A stretch of 29,331 bases of DNA from JBBIJR01 sp037445875 (GCA_037445875.1 JBBIJR010000045.1:1-29331); one strand, 5' to 3'. Positions 13,821 through 22,619 are shown, counted from the first letter of the stretch. Notes: a model not told the origin generated them from the letters alone. Translations and numbers: made by a program.

Positions 13821-16133
13821 ATGCGCCACCGGCTGTTCCTCGTCGGGGTCTTCCTCCTGTCCGCCGGCCCTGCCTCCACGCAGACCTATCTTAAGCGTAC
13901 GAGCCTCCTTCCCGTCGTGGAGCACGGGGACACGCTCGTCCATCCGTTTTGGGGCGGCGTCTACGTGCCGAAGCTGCAGTGGACCGACATAGACGCCGAC
14001 GGCGACACAGACCTTTTCATCATCCAGATCGATGGGCGCGTTTCCTTCCTGCGCAACGACGGCTCTCCGCAGGATCCGAGCTTCACGCCCGTCACGGATG
14101 ACTTCCACGCGATCCCGGCCGGCGAATGGGCCCTGTTTGCCGATACGGACGGGGACGGCGATCCCGACCTGCTGGTAAACCGCACCGGTGCCGCCGTCGC
14201 ATATTACGAAAACACGGGGGACCCTCAGGACCCGTCCTATGTACTCCGGCAGGATCCGGTGCTCGATTCGTCGGGATTCACGGTCCTGAGCGAGAGTCAG
14301 ACCGTACCGTGTCTCGCCGACATTGACGGAGACGGCGACCTGGATTTCTTCACCGGCAAGAGTACCGGTACCCTTGCGCTCTTTGAGAACATCGGAGATA
14401 CCGCGAGCTTCCTTTTCCGTTTTCTGACCGACGCGTTTGAGGACATCCTGATCGTGACTCCGGGTGTGCAGAAAACGAACCTGCACGGGGCCAGTTCCGT
14501 CGCTTTCCATGACCAGGACGCGGACGGCGATCTCGATCTGTTCTGGGGAGATTTTTTCAGCTCCGGCCTGTACTACCTGGAGAACCACGGCACACCGGCC
14601 GATCCCGACATTCCGGACACCACCACGTCGACCTTTCCTTCACGCGAACTGCTCACGCTGGGCTTCAACGCTCCGTCCTTTGCGGATCTGGACGGAGACG
14701 GCGACAAGGAACTGTTCATTGGTGTGCTTTATCGCGAGCAGGACATCGACAATTTCTGGTACTACCGGAATGCTGGAACGGCGAGCGCTCCGCAGTACGA
14801 GCTGATCACGAGGAACTTCCTCTCCGGACTGGACGTCGGACGGCAGGCGAACCCTGCGCCGGTTGACATCGACGGCGACGGGGACCGGGACCTTTTCGTC
14901 GGCGGCTATCATGGACGGGTCCGCTTCTATCGAAACGAAGGCACACCGCAGCAGGCCGTGTTCGTACTGGACACGACGGTCACGATCTCGCCGCCCGCTT
15001 CGGAATTCATCGCCGCACCGGCCTTCGGTGACCTCGACGATGACGGCGATGCAGACGCGATCGTGGGCGTGTATTCGGGCCGGCTGCATCTGTTCCTGAA
15101 CACCGGGACGCCGTCCGTCCCCGTTTTCGAACTCACGGCGACCGACTATGAGCAGATCGATGTCGGGAACAACAGCACTCCCATTCTGGCCGACGTCGAC
15201 GGCGACGGGGACGCAGATCTCTTGATCGGGGAGGCGGACGGAACGGTGAACCTGTATCCCAACTTTGGAACGCCGCAGATTCCCCGGTTCCACCGGGACA
15301 GTGCTGCCATCAACTACGTTCCATCTTTTGGGGAGAGCGATTCTTCGCCTCACCTGGTGGACATCGACGGGGACGGCGACCTCGATCTTTTTGTTGGCTA
15401 TCTCAGTGGATACGTGGCTCTATTCGAGAACCGCGGAACGGCGGCGGCACCTTCCTTTCAACGGACGGCCGCCCGGTATAAGGACCTCAAAACCACACAA
15501 AATGCCGCACCGTTTTTCGCCGATATGGACGGTGACGGTGACTTCGACCTTTTTCTCGGCAATATTCGCGGCGGTATCGAGTACTACGAGGCAGGCGGCG
15601 AGGCTCCCAAACTGCTCCCGCGCAGCGAGCAGTCGCTGAGGGTTGGAGAATCCTACCAATTCGTGATACCCACGCAGGGTTCCCCGACGCCGAAGTATTT
15701 CCTGCTAAGCGCTCCCTGCGGCATATCTTTGGATTCCCTTTCCGGCGTCGTCAGGTGGACGCCGGGCGCCGACCAAAGGGGCCGGCAATCCATGACCGTT
15801 CGCGCGGCCAACGATCTCGGCAGCGATACGGCGACCTATGCGTTTTACGTATATGATGATTTCGAATTACACCGCAACTATCCCAATCCCTTCAACGGCG
15901 AAACTACCATCGAGTACACCGTCGTCGGGAGCGGTCGCGTCGAGCTGGTCATCTATAACGTGCTCGGTCAGAGGGTGCGGAGCCTGGTTCACCGGTCGCT
16001 CGTCCCAGGCCATTACCGGAGCACATGGGATGGCCGTGACGACCGGGGGGATTCCGTCGCCTCGGGGGTGTACTTCTATCGGCTAAGGACTGCCTCGTAT
16101 TCTCGTTCCCGCAGAATGATGTTGGTTAGGTAG
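13821..16133 (+). CDS. Secreted FG-GAP/VCBS ten-repeat protein with C-terminal sorting domain
   Basis: A 770-residue exported protein: signal peptide (about 1-21, LFLVGVFLLSAGPASTQ), then ten tandem VCBS/FG-GAP units (about 45-590), each with a DxDGDGDxDL calcium-binding loop and a YxNxGTP turn, predicting a beta-propeller-like fold. A short Ig-like He_PIG-type domain follows (about 595-675, GVVRWTPGADQRG), and the last 85 residues are a FlgD-like sorting domain starting NYPNPFNGETTIEY and containing VLGQRVRSL and SGVYFYRL. Such tails route proteins to the cell surface in this part of the tree. It begins only three bases after the permease stop, so it may be co-transcribed with the metal switch, although its SD is weak. 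Ligand unknown; Ca2+ binding is inferred from the DxDGDGD loops. Confidence 0.87.
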   Translation: MRHRLFLVGVFLLSAGPASTQTYLKRTSLLPVVEHGDTLVHPFWGGVYVPKLQWTDIDADGDTDLFIIQIDGRVSFLRNDGSPQDPSFTPVTDDFHAIPAGEWALFADTDGDGDPDLLVNRTGAAVAYYENTGDPQDPSYVLRQDPVLDSSGFTVLSESQTVPCLADIDGDGDLDFFTGKSTGTLALFENIGDTASFLFRFLTDAFEDILIVTPGVQKTNLHGASSVAFHDQDADGDLDLFWGDFFSSGLYYLENHGTPADPDIPDTTTSTFPSRELLTLGFNAPSFADLDGDGDKELFIGVLYREQDIDNFWYYRNAGTASAPQYELITRNFLSGLDVGRQANPAPVDIDGDGDRDLFVGGYHGRVRFYRNEGTPQQAVFVLDTTVTISPPASEFIAAPAFGDLDDDGDADAIVGVYSGRLHLFLNTGTPSVPVFELTATDYEQIDVGNNSTPILADVDGDGDADLLIGEADGTVNLYPNFGTPQIPRFHRDSAAINYVPSFGESDSSPHLVDIDGDGDLDLFVGYLSGYVALFENRGTAAAPSFQRTAARYKDLKTTQNAAPFFADMDGDGDFDLFLGNIRGGIEYYEAGGEAPKLLPRSEQSLRVGESYQFVIPTQGSPTPKYFLLSAPCGISLDSLSGVVRWTPGADQRGRQSMTVRAANDLGSDTATYAFYVYDDFELHRNYPNPFNGETTIEYTVVGSGRVELVIYNVLGQRVRSLVHRSLVPGHYRSTWDGRDDRGDSVASGVYFYRLRTASYSRSRRMMLVR
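13975..15590 (+). repeat. Ten tandem coding repeats (DxDGDGD module)
   Basis: The DNA for the calcium-loop motif recurs ten times at roughly 110-250 bp intervals (GACATCGACGGCGACGGGGAC-like words). This is coding repetition inside the VCBS gene and not a mobile or CRISPR repeat. It is a possible site for recombination-driven change in repeat number. Confidence 0.6.
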
Positions 16134-16210
16134 CCCTGTAACCATTCGCACCTTTGTCCGTAGAAACCTCCGTCTGTCAAGCTTTCGCCGGCACAATCTG
16201 TAAAAAAAAG

Positions 16211-16238
16211 CTGACAATTCTTCTACCTGGAATAAAGA
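16211..16238 (+). promoter_or_regulatory. Possible promoter of rpsU
   Basis: CTGACA (16211-16216), 16 bp, TAAAGA (16233-16238), followed by about 97 nt of leader before the rpsU ATG. The -10 is weak, so this is a tentative call. Confidence 0.25.
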
Positions 16239-16334
16239 AACAGCGGGGGGTGTTATACGATTATCTTCGTGGGATTACCGGTATAGCGGACATCGTAAGT
16301 GCATTCAAATAAATATTTTATGAGAGGTGTTCAA

Positions 16335-16523
16335 ATGCTCTCCACTATCGTAAGAAAGAATGAGCCATTTGAAAAAGCGGTCAGGCGTTTTGAAACGGAA
16401 TGCCGCAAAGCGAGGATCATTCAGACCTACGTCGAGAAAATGAACTTCACCAGCCCCAGTGAGCGCAAGCACCAGACGAATCGCCGGCGCCGCAAAGCTT
16501 TCCATGCCCTCCGAGCCAACTAA
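16335..16523 (+). CDS. rpsU: Ribosomal protein bS21
   Basis: A 62-residue basic protein. The opening IVRKNEPFEKAVRRF and the run SERKHQTNRRRRKAFHA match the bS21 pattern (NEPF-xx-A-RRFK, then Lys/Arg-rich helix). The start at ATG 16335 has GAGGTG at 16324-16329 with 5-nt spacing; a longer frame from 16299 has none. bS21 binds the 30S platform near the anti-SD and is needed for initiation on many mRNAs. Monocistronic, followed by its own terminator at 16553. Confidence 0.85.
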   Translation: MLSTIVRKNEPFEKAVRRFETECRKARIIQTYVEKMNFTSPSERKHQTNRRRRKAFHALRAN

Positions 16524-16552
16524 GTAACCCTTCAACAAGAGCAGGATAACAG

Positions 16553-16584
16553 GCCGTGGCTGATACCGAGCCGCGGCTTTGTTG
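16553..16584 (+). terminator. Intrinsic terminator of rpsU
   Basis: GCCGTGGCT (16553-16561) pairs with AGCCGCGGC (16569-16577) with one G-U wobble and a 7-nt loop, followed by TTTGTTGT. It lies 30 nt after the rpsU stop. Confidence 0.7.
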
Positions 16585-16689
16585 TGTATGAAAACCACAC
16601 GTGGTCGCGCGTTCTCTATTACTAAGGGGAGCGTAAGATCGTTGACGGGGGTGCGTCCATGACCAGTCGTCACTCATCAAACCAGCGAA

Positions 16690-16725
16690 GCCCGTCAGGC
16701 AGGACGGCTGCCCTGCCTGACGGGC
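16690..16725. repeat. Perfect 14-bp palindromic element (REP-like)
   Basis: GCCCGTCAGGCAGG (16690-16703) and its exact complement (16712-16725) flank an 8-nt loop. There is no U-tail. The word CCTGCCTGACGGGC resembles dispersed REP-type intergenic palindromes. It sits in the gap between rpsU and the histidine kinase. Confidence 0.5.
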
Positions 16726-16833
16726 AAGGAATAAAACGCCGGAACGTGTCGTTTATCGTTGGTCTTCACTTTCGCGCTTTTTTTTAATGCTACCGTTGTT
16801 CCCGATCCCGCCACTCTTAAGTAAAGGAACCGT

Positions 16834-18306
16834 ATGCCGCCGCGCCCTTTCAGGAAATCAAGACTCGTGTTGGTCACTCTGCTCGTTGAGTTCGTGATGG
16901 TTTTCGGATTGTACAGGTTTTCGACCGACTACATGGAGAATCTGGTGGAGAGCGACATTCAGCGGCAACTGCTGGCGCTGGCACGATATGCCTCCGGGTC
17001 GATCAATTTGCTTGACGTTGCGGCGATCCGGACCGAAAAGGACGAACACTTCGAGTCGGTCCGGCGTGAGTTGGACAAAATCGAACAAAGCTTCGGACTT
17101 CGTCAGGGCCTCGCGTACCTCGTGGAGAAGGACTCCACCGGCCATCCGGTCTTCGGTGTCATGACAACCGCCCAGACGTTCCGCGGCGAACGGTATCCGG
17201 AAGAAATCGTCGGCCAGATCCACCAGGCTTTTGCGGGCAAGGAGACGACGTCCGATCTGTACACGGACCGCAACGGCGAATTCATTTCCGCGCTGGTTCC
17301 CCTGACCATGAACGACCGGGTCGTTGCTGTCCTGGAACTGGATTTTGAGGGCGCCACGTACAGGGCCGCCCTTGCGGATAGACTTCTGCCCCTGCAGATC
17401 GGTCTTCTGGTTCTTCTCGCCCTGCCGTTCACGGCAGTCTTCGTCATACTGATCAAGCTATTCGACTCCAAGGAACAGGAACTTCGAACACGCGAGGAGA
17501 TCCATGCGGAGCAACTGCGGTCCCTCGGGGAGAAAGAGAAGATGGAACGCGAGGCGCTGGAAACGCAGAGGGATGCCGAACGCCGTCAGGCCGATGCCCT
17601 GGAGGAGCAGAAGAGGCAGTTCTTTGCGATGATTGTCCACGATATGAGGACGCCTCTGACGGTCATCCAACTGGCGTTCGAATCGCTCCGTATGCGATTT
17701 CCCGACGGCACGAGCACGAGCCAGATGGACAAGGCCCTTCGCCAATTGACGCTGCTCAAACGACTGGTCGAAGACATCGCATTCATCCATCAGTTGGAAT
17801 TTTCGGCGTATCCCCTTAAGCGGCAGAACGTGGCTCTGGCGGGGCTGCTTCGAGAGGTCGTCGATAACCTTCAGGAGGCCGCGGCCGCGAAGAAGCAGAC
17901 CGTCAGACTGACGGTGCGTCCGCTGGAGGTGTCCGGCGACCGGTCCCTGCTTGTCCGTCTGACGACCAACGTATTGAACAACGCCCTTCAACACAGCCCC
18001 GAGCACACCGACGTCCACGTCGTGTGCACGGCTCTCGGGGACCAGGCCATCATCAACGTGGAGAACGTCGCTGCAGTCACGCTGTCGGAGCGCCTCCTGC
18101 AAAGCATATTTGAGCCGTTTGTCCGCGGCCTGGCCGATACGTCGGCCGTCTCGCCGTCATCCCACCTCGGCCTTGGACTTTCGATCAGCAAGGCGATCGT
18201 AACGGCTCATGGGGGAACGGTGCGGGCCCATTCGGAAAAAGGCCGTTTCATCCTCTCCATCAGCATCCCCCTGAGCACCAGGAAAGAAGGTGATCAAGCG
18301 GCCTGA
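16834..18306 (+). CDS. Membrane sensor histidine kinase
   Basis: A 490-residue orphan kinase. It has an N-terminal transmembrane helix (about 12-30), a periplasmic sensing domain (about 31-185), a second transmembrane helix (about 188-210), a long coiled coil (about 212-258, KEQELRTREEIHAEQLRSL), HisKA with His269 in IVHDMRTPLT, and HATPase_c (N box NVLNNALQHS, then HLGLGLSIS). The G1 box is degenerate: NVENVAAV stands where DxGxGI or NxGP is expected. The start at 16834 has AAAGGA with 5-nt spacing. No response regulator follows; the TGA overlaps a possible start for the next gene, so it appears to head the downstream cassette. Confidence 0.9.
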   Translation: MPPRPFRKSRLVLVTLLVEFVMVFGLYRFSTDYMENLVESDIQRQLLALARYASGSINLLDVAAIRTEKDEHFESVRRELDKIEQSFGLRQGLAYLVEKDSTGHPVFGVMTTAQTFRGERYPEEIVGQIHQAFAGKETTSDLYTDRNGEFISALVPLTMNDRVVAVLELDFEGATYRAALADRLLPLQIGLLVLLALPFTAVFVILIKLFDSKEQELRTREEIHAEQLRSLGEKEKMEREALETQRDAERRQADALEEQKRQFFAMIVHDMRTPLTVIQLAFESLRMRFPDGTSTSQMDKALRQLTLLKRLVEDIAFIHQLEFSAYPLKRQNVALAGLLREVVDNLQEAAAAKKQTVRLTVRPLEVSGDRSLLVRLTTNVLNNALQHSPEHTDVHVVCTALGDQAIINVENVAAVTLSERLLQSIFEPFVRGLADTSAVSPSSHLGLGLSISKAIVTAHGGTVRAHSEKGRFILSISIPLSTRKEGDQAA

Positions 18307-18368
18307 TGGGTGAGAGGTCCGCTGAAAGAAACGTTCGGATCTTTTTCAAAGCATCACGAAAGGTTGAG

Positions 18369-19139
18369 ATGAGGACTCTGCTCGCAATATTCCTGGTGTC
18401 CGCTTCGCTCACTTGGGGCGCGGCAGACTCGAGAGCCATAGATCACTCGATGCTCACCGCTGTTCTGCATGACCACGTCAAAAACGGGGCGGTAGACTAT
18501 GCTGGCATCAAGCTGGACACCCGTTTCTGGCACTATATCGAGCTTCTCAAAGGGACCGACCCCTCGGCTCTGGCGGGAGACGAGGAGCGCCTCGCCTTCT
18601 GGATCAACGCGTACAACGCCTTCACCATCAAGGTCGTGTGCGATCACTATCCTATCGAGAGCATCAAAGACCTGAGCACCGGCATTCTCGGCTCGGAGTA
18701 CCTGACAAAGACGAGCGTGTGGGACAAGCCGTACGTAGAGATCGGTGGAGAGACTCTTTCTCTGAACGATATTGAACACGGCATCATCCGCAAGCGTTTC
18801 GACGACCCGAGGATCCACTTCGCTCTTGTGTGCGCAGCGAAAGGTTGTCCTCCTCTGCGGCGAGAGGCGTACCTTGCATCTCGTTTGGACGAGCAATTGG
18901 ACGATCAGGCCAGAGTCTTTCTCGGTCAGGCGGACAAGAATCGGATTGATCTCAGCTCCGGGAAACTCTATCTTTCTGCGATCTTCCAGTGGTACGAAGG
19001 GGACTTCACCCGAAGCGGCACTCCCCTTTCCGTTTATGTAGCCCGGTATCTGCCCGAACCGGCCGCATCATACCTCAGGAATCGGGCAGGCGGCATCACC
19101 ATCGAGTACACGTCCTACGATTGGAGTCTCAACGACTGA
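18369..19139 (+). CDS. DUF547 domain protein, exported
   Basis: A 256-residue protein with a signal peptide (about 1-22, LLAIFLVSASLTWGA) followed by a DUF547 domain (DYAGIKLD, LAFWINAYNAFTIKVV, DIEHGIIRKRF, HFALVCAAKGCPPLRREAY, ending LPE). The invariant His in IEH and the Cys in KGCPPL are present; the biochemical role of the family is not established, though the fold is thought to be protease/transglutaminase-like by analogy. ATG 18369 with AAAGG is chosen over ATG 18306 (which overlaps the kinase stop) because it gives a clean signal peptide. It is followed 14 nt later by a glycosyltransferase, a partnership seen in several bacteria. Confidence 0.8.
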   Translation: MRTLLAIFLVSASLTWGAADSRAIDHSMLTAVLHDHVKNGAVDYAGIKLDTRFWHYIELLKGTDPSALAGDEERLAFWINAYNAFTIKVVCDHYPIESIKDLSTGILGSEYLTKTSVWDKPYVEIGGETLSLNDIEHGIIRKRFDDPRIHFALVCAAKGCPPLRREAYLASRLDEQLDDQARVFLGQADKNRIDLSSGKLYLSAIFQWYEGDFTRSGTPLSVYVARYLPEPAASYLRNRAGGITIEYTSYDWSLND

Positions 19140-19153
19140 CGAACCATCTGCCC

Positions 19154-19876
19154 GTGCGCGATTTACGTTCGGTTCAAGAATGCGGTCCTCTGCCCTTGTC
19201 CGTCATCATCCCGACGTACCAAGAGGTCGCTCGCCTGGGTCTTCGTGTCGAGGAACTCCTGCCGGCGGATCCACGGGAGATCATCATTGTGGATGGAGGG
19301 AGCACCGACGGAACGTGTGAGCTTGCTCGCGACCTGGCCCGGAAACACAGCCGGGTCGCCTTCGCAACGGCGACCAGAGGCCGGTCGATGCAGATGAACG
19401 CGGGCGCCCGGATGGCCCGGGGGGAATGGCTATTGTTCCTTCACGCCGACACGGTCATGACGGACGAGACACTATTTCACTGGCATCGCGCGGTGCGACA
19501 GGATGTTTCGTTGATCGGCGGTGCGTTCTCCTTTCGGCTCGACCATCCGGCGCTGCGGTATCGAGCGATGGAATGGTACGTCAATCGGCGGTCGCGCCTT
19601 TTGACCTTGCCGCTGGGAGACCAGGGAATTTTTGTGCGCCGTTCTGTGTTTCATCAGCTCAAAGGATACCGGGAAGACTATCCTCTGCTGGAAGACCGCG
19701 ATCTGGTCGGCCGCCTCAGGCGGTTCGGGCCCTTTCGCGTTCTCGACATTCCGGTGATAACCTCTGCCCGCCGGATCGAAGCCGACGGGTATTGGAAACG
19801 CAGTTTGTACAATTTCCTGATTCAGACATTGTTCAGCCTGGGCGTACACCCCAGAAGACTCACGTTATGGTATTAA
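19154..19876 (+). CDS. TIGR04283-type family 2 glycosyltransferase
   Basis: A GT-A fold glycosyltransferase of about 240 residues with no membrane segment. It has the opening LSVIIPTYQE, the nucleotide-sugar site EIIIVDGGSTDGT, LLFLHADT (DXD-like), GGAFSFRLD and the late QGIFVRR/EDRDLVGRLRR pair. The pattern matches the group called TIGR04283, named for rSAM/selenodomain association and for arsenosugar biosynthesis; no radical SAM partner is in this window. Start GTG 19154 is the best in-frame option but has no SD; TTG 19196 would begin directly at the first strand. The frame is open further upstream but overlaps the DUF547 gene. Confidence 0.82.
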   Translation: MRDLRSVQECGPLPLSVIIPTYQEVARLGLRVEELLPADPREIIIVDGGSTDGTCELARDLARKHSRVAFATATRGRSMQMNAGARMARGEWLLFLHADTVMTDETLFHWHRAVRQDVSLIGGAFSFRLDHPALRYRAMEWYVNRRSRLLTLPLGDQGIFVRRSVFHQLKGYREDYPLLEDRDLVGRLRRFGPFRVLDIPVITSARRIEADGYWKRSLYNFLIQTLFSLGVHPRRLTLWY

Positions 19877-19889
19877 CCAAGAGGTTTGC

Positions 19890-21224
19890 ATGGACGATCT
19901 CACCATCATAGGAAACGGCATCACCGGGACCACAGTGGCCCGCCACGTGCGTAAACGCAGCAGCCGTCCGATCACGGTCATCTCCAGCGAGTACCCGTAC
20001 CTGTTCTCGCGTCCCGCGCTGATGTACGTGTATATGGGCCACATGCGGTTCGAGCATACGAAACCGTATGAGGATTGGTTCTGGGAGAAGAACGAAATCA
20101 TGCGGCTTTTCGACCACGTGGAATCGATCGACACGGACCGTAAGATGCTCCGCCTCCGGCAGGGAGGCGAACGACCGTACGGGACGCTCGTGATTGCCAC
20201 CGGCGCCACCACGCAGAAGTTCGGCTGGCCTGGCCAGGACCTTCCGGGCGTTCAGGGACTTGTCAGTAAACAGGACCTCGACCTGATGGAAGAGAATACC
20301 CGGCACGTCCGCCGCGCCGTCATTGTTGGCGGGGGCCTCATCGGGATCGAGATGGCCGAAATGTTGACCACGCGGAACATCCCCGTCACCTTCCTCGTGC
20401 GGGAAGAATTCTACTGGGACAACATCCTGCCGAAGGAAGAAGCACGTATGATCACCCGGCACGTCTATGAACACGGGATCGAACTTCGGCTGTCGACTCA
20501 GCTGAAGGAGATTCTGCCCGGGCCGGACGGCCGCGTGCGCGCAGTCATTACGGACAAGGGAGAGAATATCGCCTGTGAATTCGTGGGCGTCACGACCGGC
20601 GTGCGTCCTTTGATCGACGCGGTCAAGGGATCAAAGATCGAGGCGAACCGGGGAATCCTCGTGAACGAGTATCTGGAGACCAACGTAGCCGACGTGTATG
20701 CGGCGGGAGACTGCGCGGAATTCCGGACCCCCAGGCCGCGCCATCCGAAGGTGGAGCAACTCTGGTATACCGGGCGGATGCAGGCAGAGGCGCTGGCCCG
20801 GACCCTGTGTGGAGACCGCACCGCGTACGACCGGGGCATCTGGTTCAATTCCGCAAAATTTTTCGACATCGAGTACCAGACGTACGGATTTGTGAGCAAT
20901 ATACCCCTCCCCGACGAGAATTCGCTGTTCTGGGAACATGAGGACCACAAACACAGTATCCGGATCGTCTATCTGGCCAAATCGGAGGAAGTGATCGGAT
21001 TCAATCTCCTGGGTGTTCGCTACCGTCAGGACGTGTGTCGTCGCTGGATTCAGGAGAAGCGGACCGTGCGGTACGTGCTCGAGCATCTCGGGGAAGCCAA
21101 CTTCGATCCCGAGTTCTTCGGAGAGATGGAACCGGCGGTCGTCGAAGCGTTCAACCGGCAATCGCCATATTCCCAGGTGCGGCTCAGAAGACGCCGGGGA
21201 GTCACGAATCTCACGCAAGCGTAG
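19890..21224 (+). CDS. FAD/NAD(P)-dependent oxidoreductase
   Basis: A 444-residue flavoprotein of the pyridine nucleotide-disulfide oxidoreductase class. It has an N-terminal FAD Rossmann motif (GNGITG, Gly8-Gly10-Gly13), LVIATGAT, an NAD(P) motif (IVGGGLIGIEMAEML, about 146-160) and the FAD-closing DVYAAGDCAEF (about 274-284). There is no CxxxxC redox pair, so it is nearer to the NADH:rubredoxin/nitrite-reductase type than to glutathione reductase. The C-terminal 110 residues are a distinct domain. ATG 19890 has AAGAGG with 5-nt spacing. It is followed 12 nt later by an iron-sulfur membrane protein, so it likely feeds electrons from NAD(P)H to that protein or takes them from it. Confidence 0.87.
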   Translation: MDDLTIIGNGITGTTVARHVRKRSSRPITVISSEYPYLFSRPALMYVYMGHMRFEHTKPYEDWFWEKNEIMRLFDHVESIDTDRKMLRLRQGGERPYGTLVIATGATTQKFGWPGQDLPGVQGLVSKQDLDLMEENTRHVRRAVIVGGGLIGIEMAEMLTTRNIPVTFLVREEFYWDNILPKEEARMITRHVYEHGIELRLSTQLKEILPGPDGRVRAVITDKGENIACEFVGVTTGVRPLIDAVKGSKIEANRGILVNEYLETNVADVYAAGDCAEFRTPRPRHPKVEQLWYTGRMQAEALARTLCGDRTAYDRGIWFNSAKFFDIEYQTYGFVSNIPLPDENSLFWEHEDHKHSIRIVYLAKSEEVIGFNLLGVRYRQDVCRRWIQEKRTVRYVLEHLGEANFDPEFFGEMEPAVVEAFNRQSPYSQVRLRRRRGVTNLTQA

Positions 21225-21236
21225 GAGTTGCATCGC

Positions 21237-22574
21237 ATGTCAACGATAATCCTCAACCCTTCCTCCAATGTTTCTCTATCTCTAGCGCCGCACCCGCATC
21301 CAAATCTGGGCACAGTCAAGAAATCTGGACTCGCGCTCTTCGGGCTTGGTTTGTTGATGCTGTTCGTGTCCCTGACCGGTGCGTCGGACGGCACACCTCT
21401 ACTGTTTTTGCTGCTGAGTTTCGGATTGGCATCGGCGGGAGGCCTGTTGTACATCCTTCCGCAGATCAGGGAAAATCCGCCCGGCATCAAGCACAACTCC
21501 ATTTTCTTCTCTGCTGCGATGGCACGAGGTGCGATCGGCTGGATCATCGGAATTTGTTTTACCGGGTTCTATGTCCTTCTGTATTGGTTTCCCGAACTGC
21601 TGACGCGTTGGATTCGACTGACCGATCCCCTCAGCGCGGTTCTCCGCGGCAGACCCGCCGATCAGTGGTTCCTGTACGGCACGTTTTATACGCTCGCTAT
21701 TCTCGTGATGGGCGCACGGATGTTCGTCAAATACCGCCACAGCCGGTACCAGCAGATTCGCACGGCCTCTGTGATGTTCTTTCAATTGGGTTTCGCCTTC
21801 CTGATCCCTGCGTGGTTGGAACTCTTGAATCAGCCGGGGTTCTATTTTACGTACTTCTGGCCGCTCCGGCCTTACTCCCTGTGGCCGGGTGACGTCCAGT
21901 CGCTGATGAACCACCCGGGTGGGTTGGGAATCTTCATGGTATTCTGGGGCGCGGTAATGACGTTTGTGGCCACACCGGTACTCACGTACTTCTTCGGTAA
22001 GCGATGGTACTGTTCGTGGGTATGCGGATGCGGCGGTTTGGCGGAAACGTTGGGTGATCCGTTCCGCCAGCTCTCCGACAAATCGTTGACGGCGTGGCGG
22101 GTCGAGCGCGTGCTGATCTATTCCGTGCTGGTCTTCGTCACCGTGACGACGCTGCTGCTATGGGGCAATTCCTACTCCGGTGGCGCCGTGCTGGGAGGGT
22201 TGTCGCAGGGTTTCGCTTCGTGGTATGGTTTCTTGATCGGATCCGTATTCTCCGGTGTGATCGGGACGGGCTTCTACCCGATCATGGGCAGCCGCGTGTG
22301 GTGCCGGTTCGGTTGCCCGATGGCAGCCATTCTGGGCATCCTGCAGAGGAAGTTCTCCCGCTTTCGCATCACCACCAACGGCGGCCAGTGCATCTCCTGC
22401 GGCAATTGCTCGACCTACTGCGAGATGGGCATCGACGTTCGCTGGTATGCTCAGCGCGGCCAGAACATCATCCGTGCTTCTTGCGTGGGCTGCGGAGTAT
22501 GTTCGTCGGTCTGCCCGCGCGGCGTGCTCAATCTGGAGAACGGTCCCATGAAAGGGCGGTACAATCTGGGATGA
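21237..22574 (+). CDS. NosR/NapH-like membrane 4Fe-4S protein
   Basis: A 445-residue inner-membrane protein with about six to seven hydrophobic segments and a C-terminal double ferredoxin region: Cys385/388/391/395 (CISCGNCSTYC) and Cys416/419/422/426 (CVGCGVCSSVC), each closing with a Cys-Pro or Cys-Glu pattern. CSWVCGCGG and CRFGCPM in the membrane-adjacent region match the NosR/NapH/PceC layout. These proteins move electrons across or along the membrane. The ATG at 21237 has AGGAG at 21223-21227 (9-nt spacing); a TTG at 21228 is too close to the SD. It forms a pair with the preceding flavoprotein. The downstream gene is convergent, with a 45-nt gap and no visible terminator. Confidence 0.85.
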   Translation: MSTIILNPSSNVSLSLAPHPHPNLGTVKKSGLALFGLGLLMLFVSLTGASDGTPLLFLLLSFGLASAGGLLYILPQIRENPPGIKHNSIFFSAAMARGAIGWIIGICFTGFYVLLYWFPELLTRWIRLTDPLSAVLRGRPADQWFLYGTFYTLAILVMGARMFVKYRHSRYQQIRTASVMFFQLGFAFLIPAWLELLNQPGFYFTYFWPLRPYSLWPGDVQSLMNHPGGLGIFMVFWGAVMTFVATPVLTYFFGKRWYCSWVCGCGGLAETLGDPFRQLSDKSLTAWRVERVLIYSVLVFVTVTTLLLWGNSYSGGAVLGGLSQGFASWYGFLIGSVFSGVIGTGFYPIMGSRVWCRFGCPMAAILGILQRKFSRFRITTNGGQCISCGNCSTYCEMGIDVRWYAQRGQNIIRASCVGCGVCSSVCPRGVLNLENGPMKGRYNLG

Positions 22575-22619
22575 CGCTCGCTGCAGAATAGTGCCGGACG
22601 CATTTCGACAGAAAGGCGC

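Noticed and set aside
13975..15590. CRISPR-like periodic repeats
   Set aside because: The repeats are degenerate, coding (DxDGDGD loops) and unevenly spaced.
16695..16877. Minus-strand 60-codon frame in the rpsU-kinase gap
   Set aside because: It overlaps the palindrome and the kinase start and shows no SD or domain.
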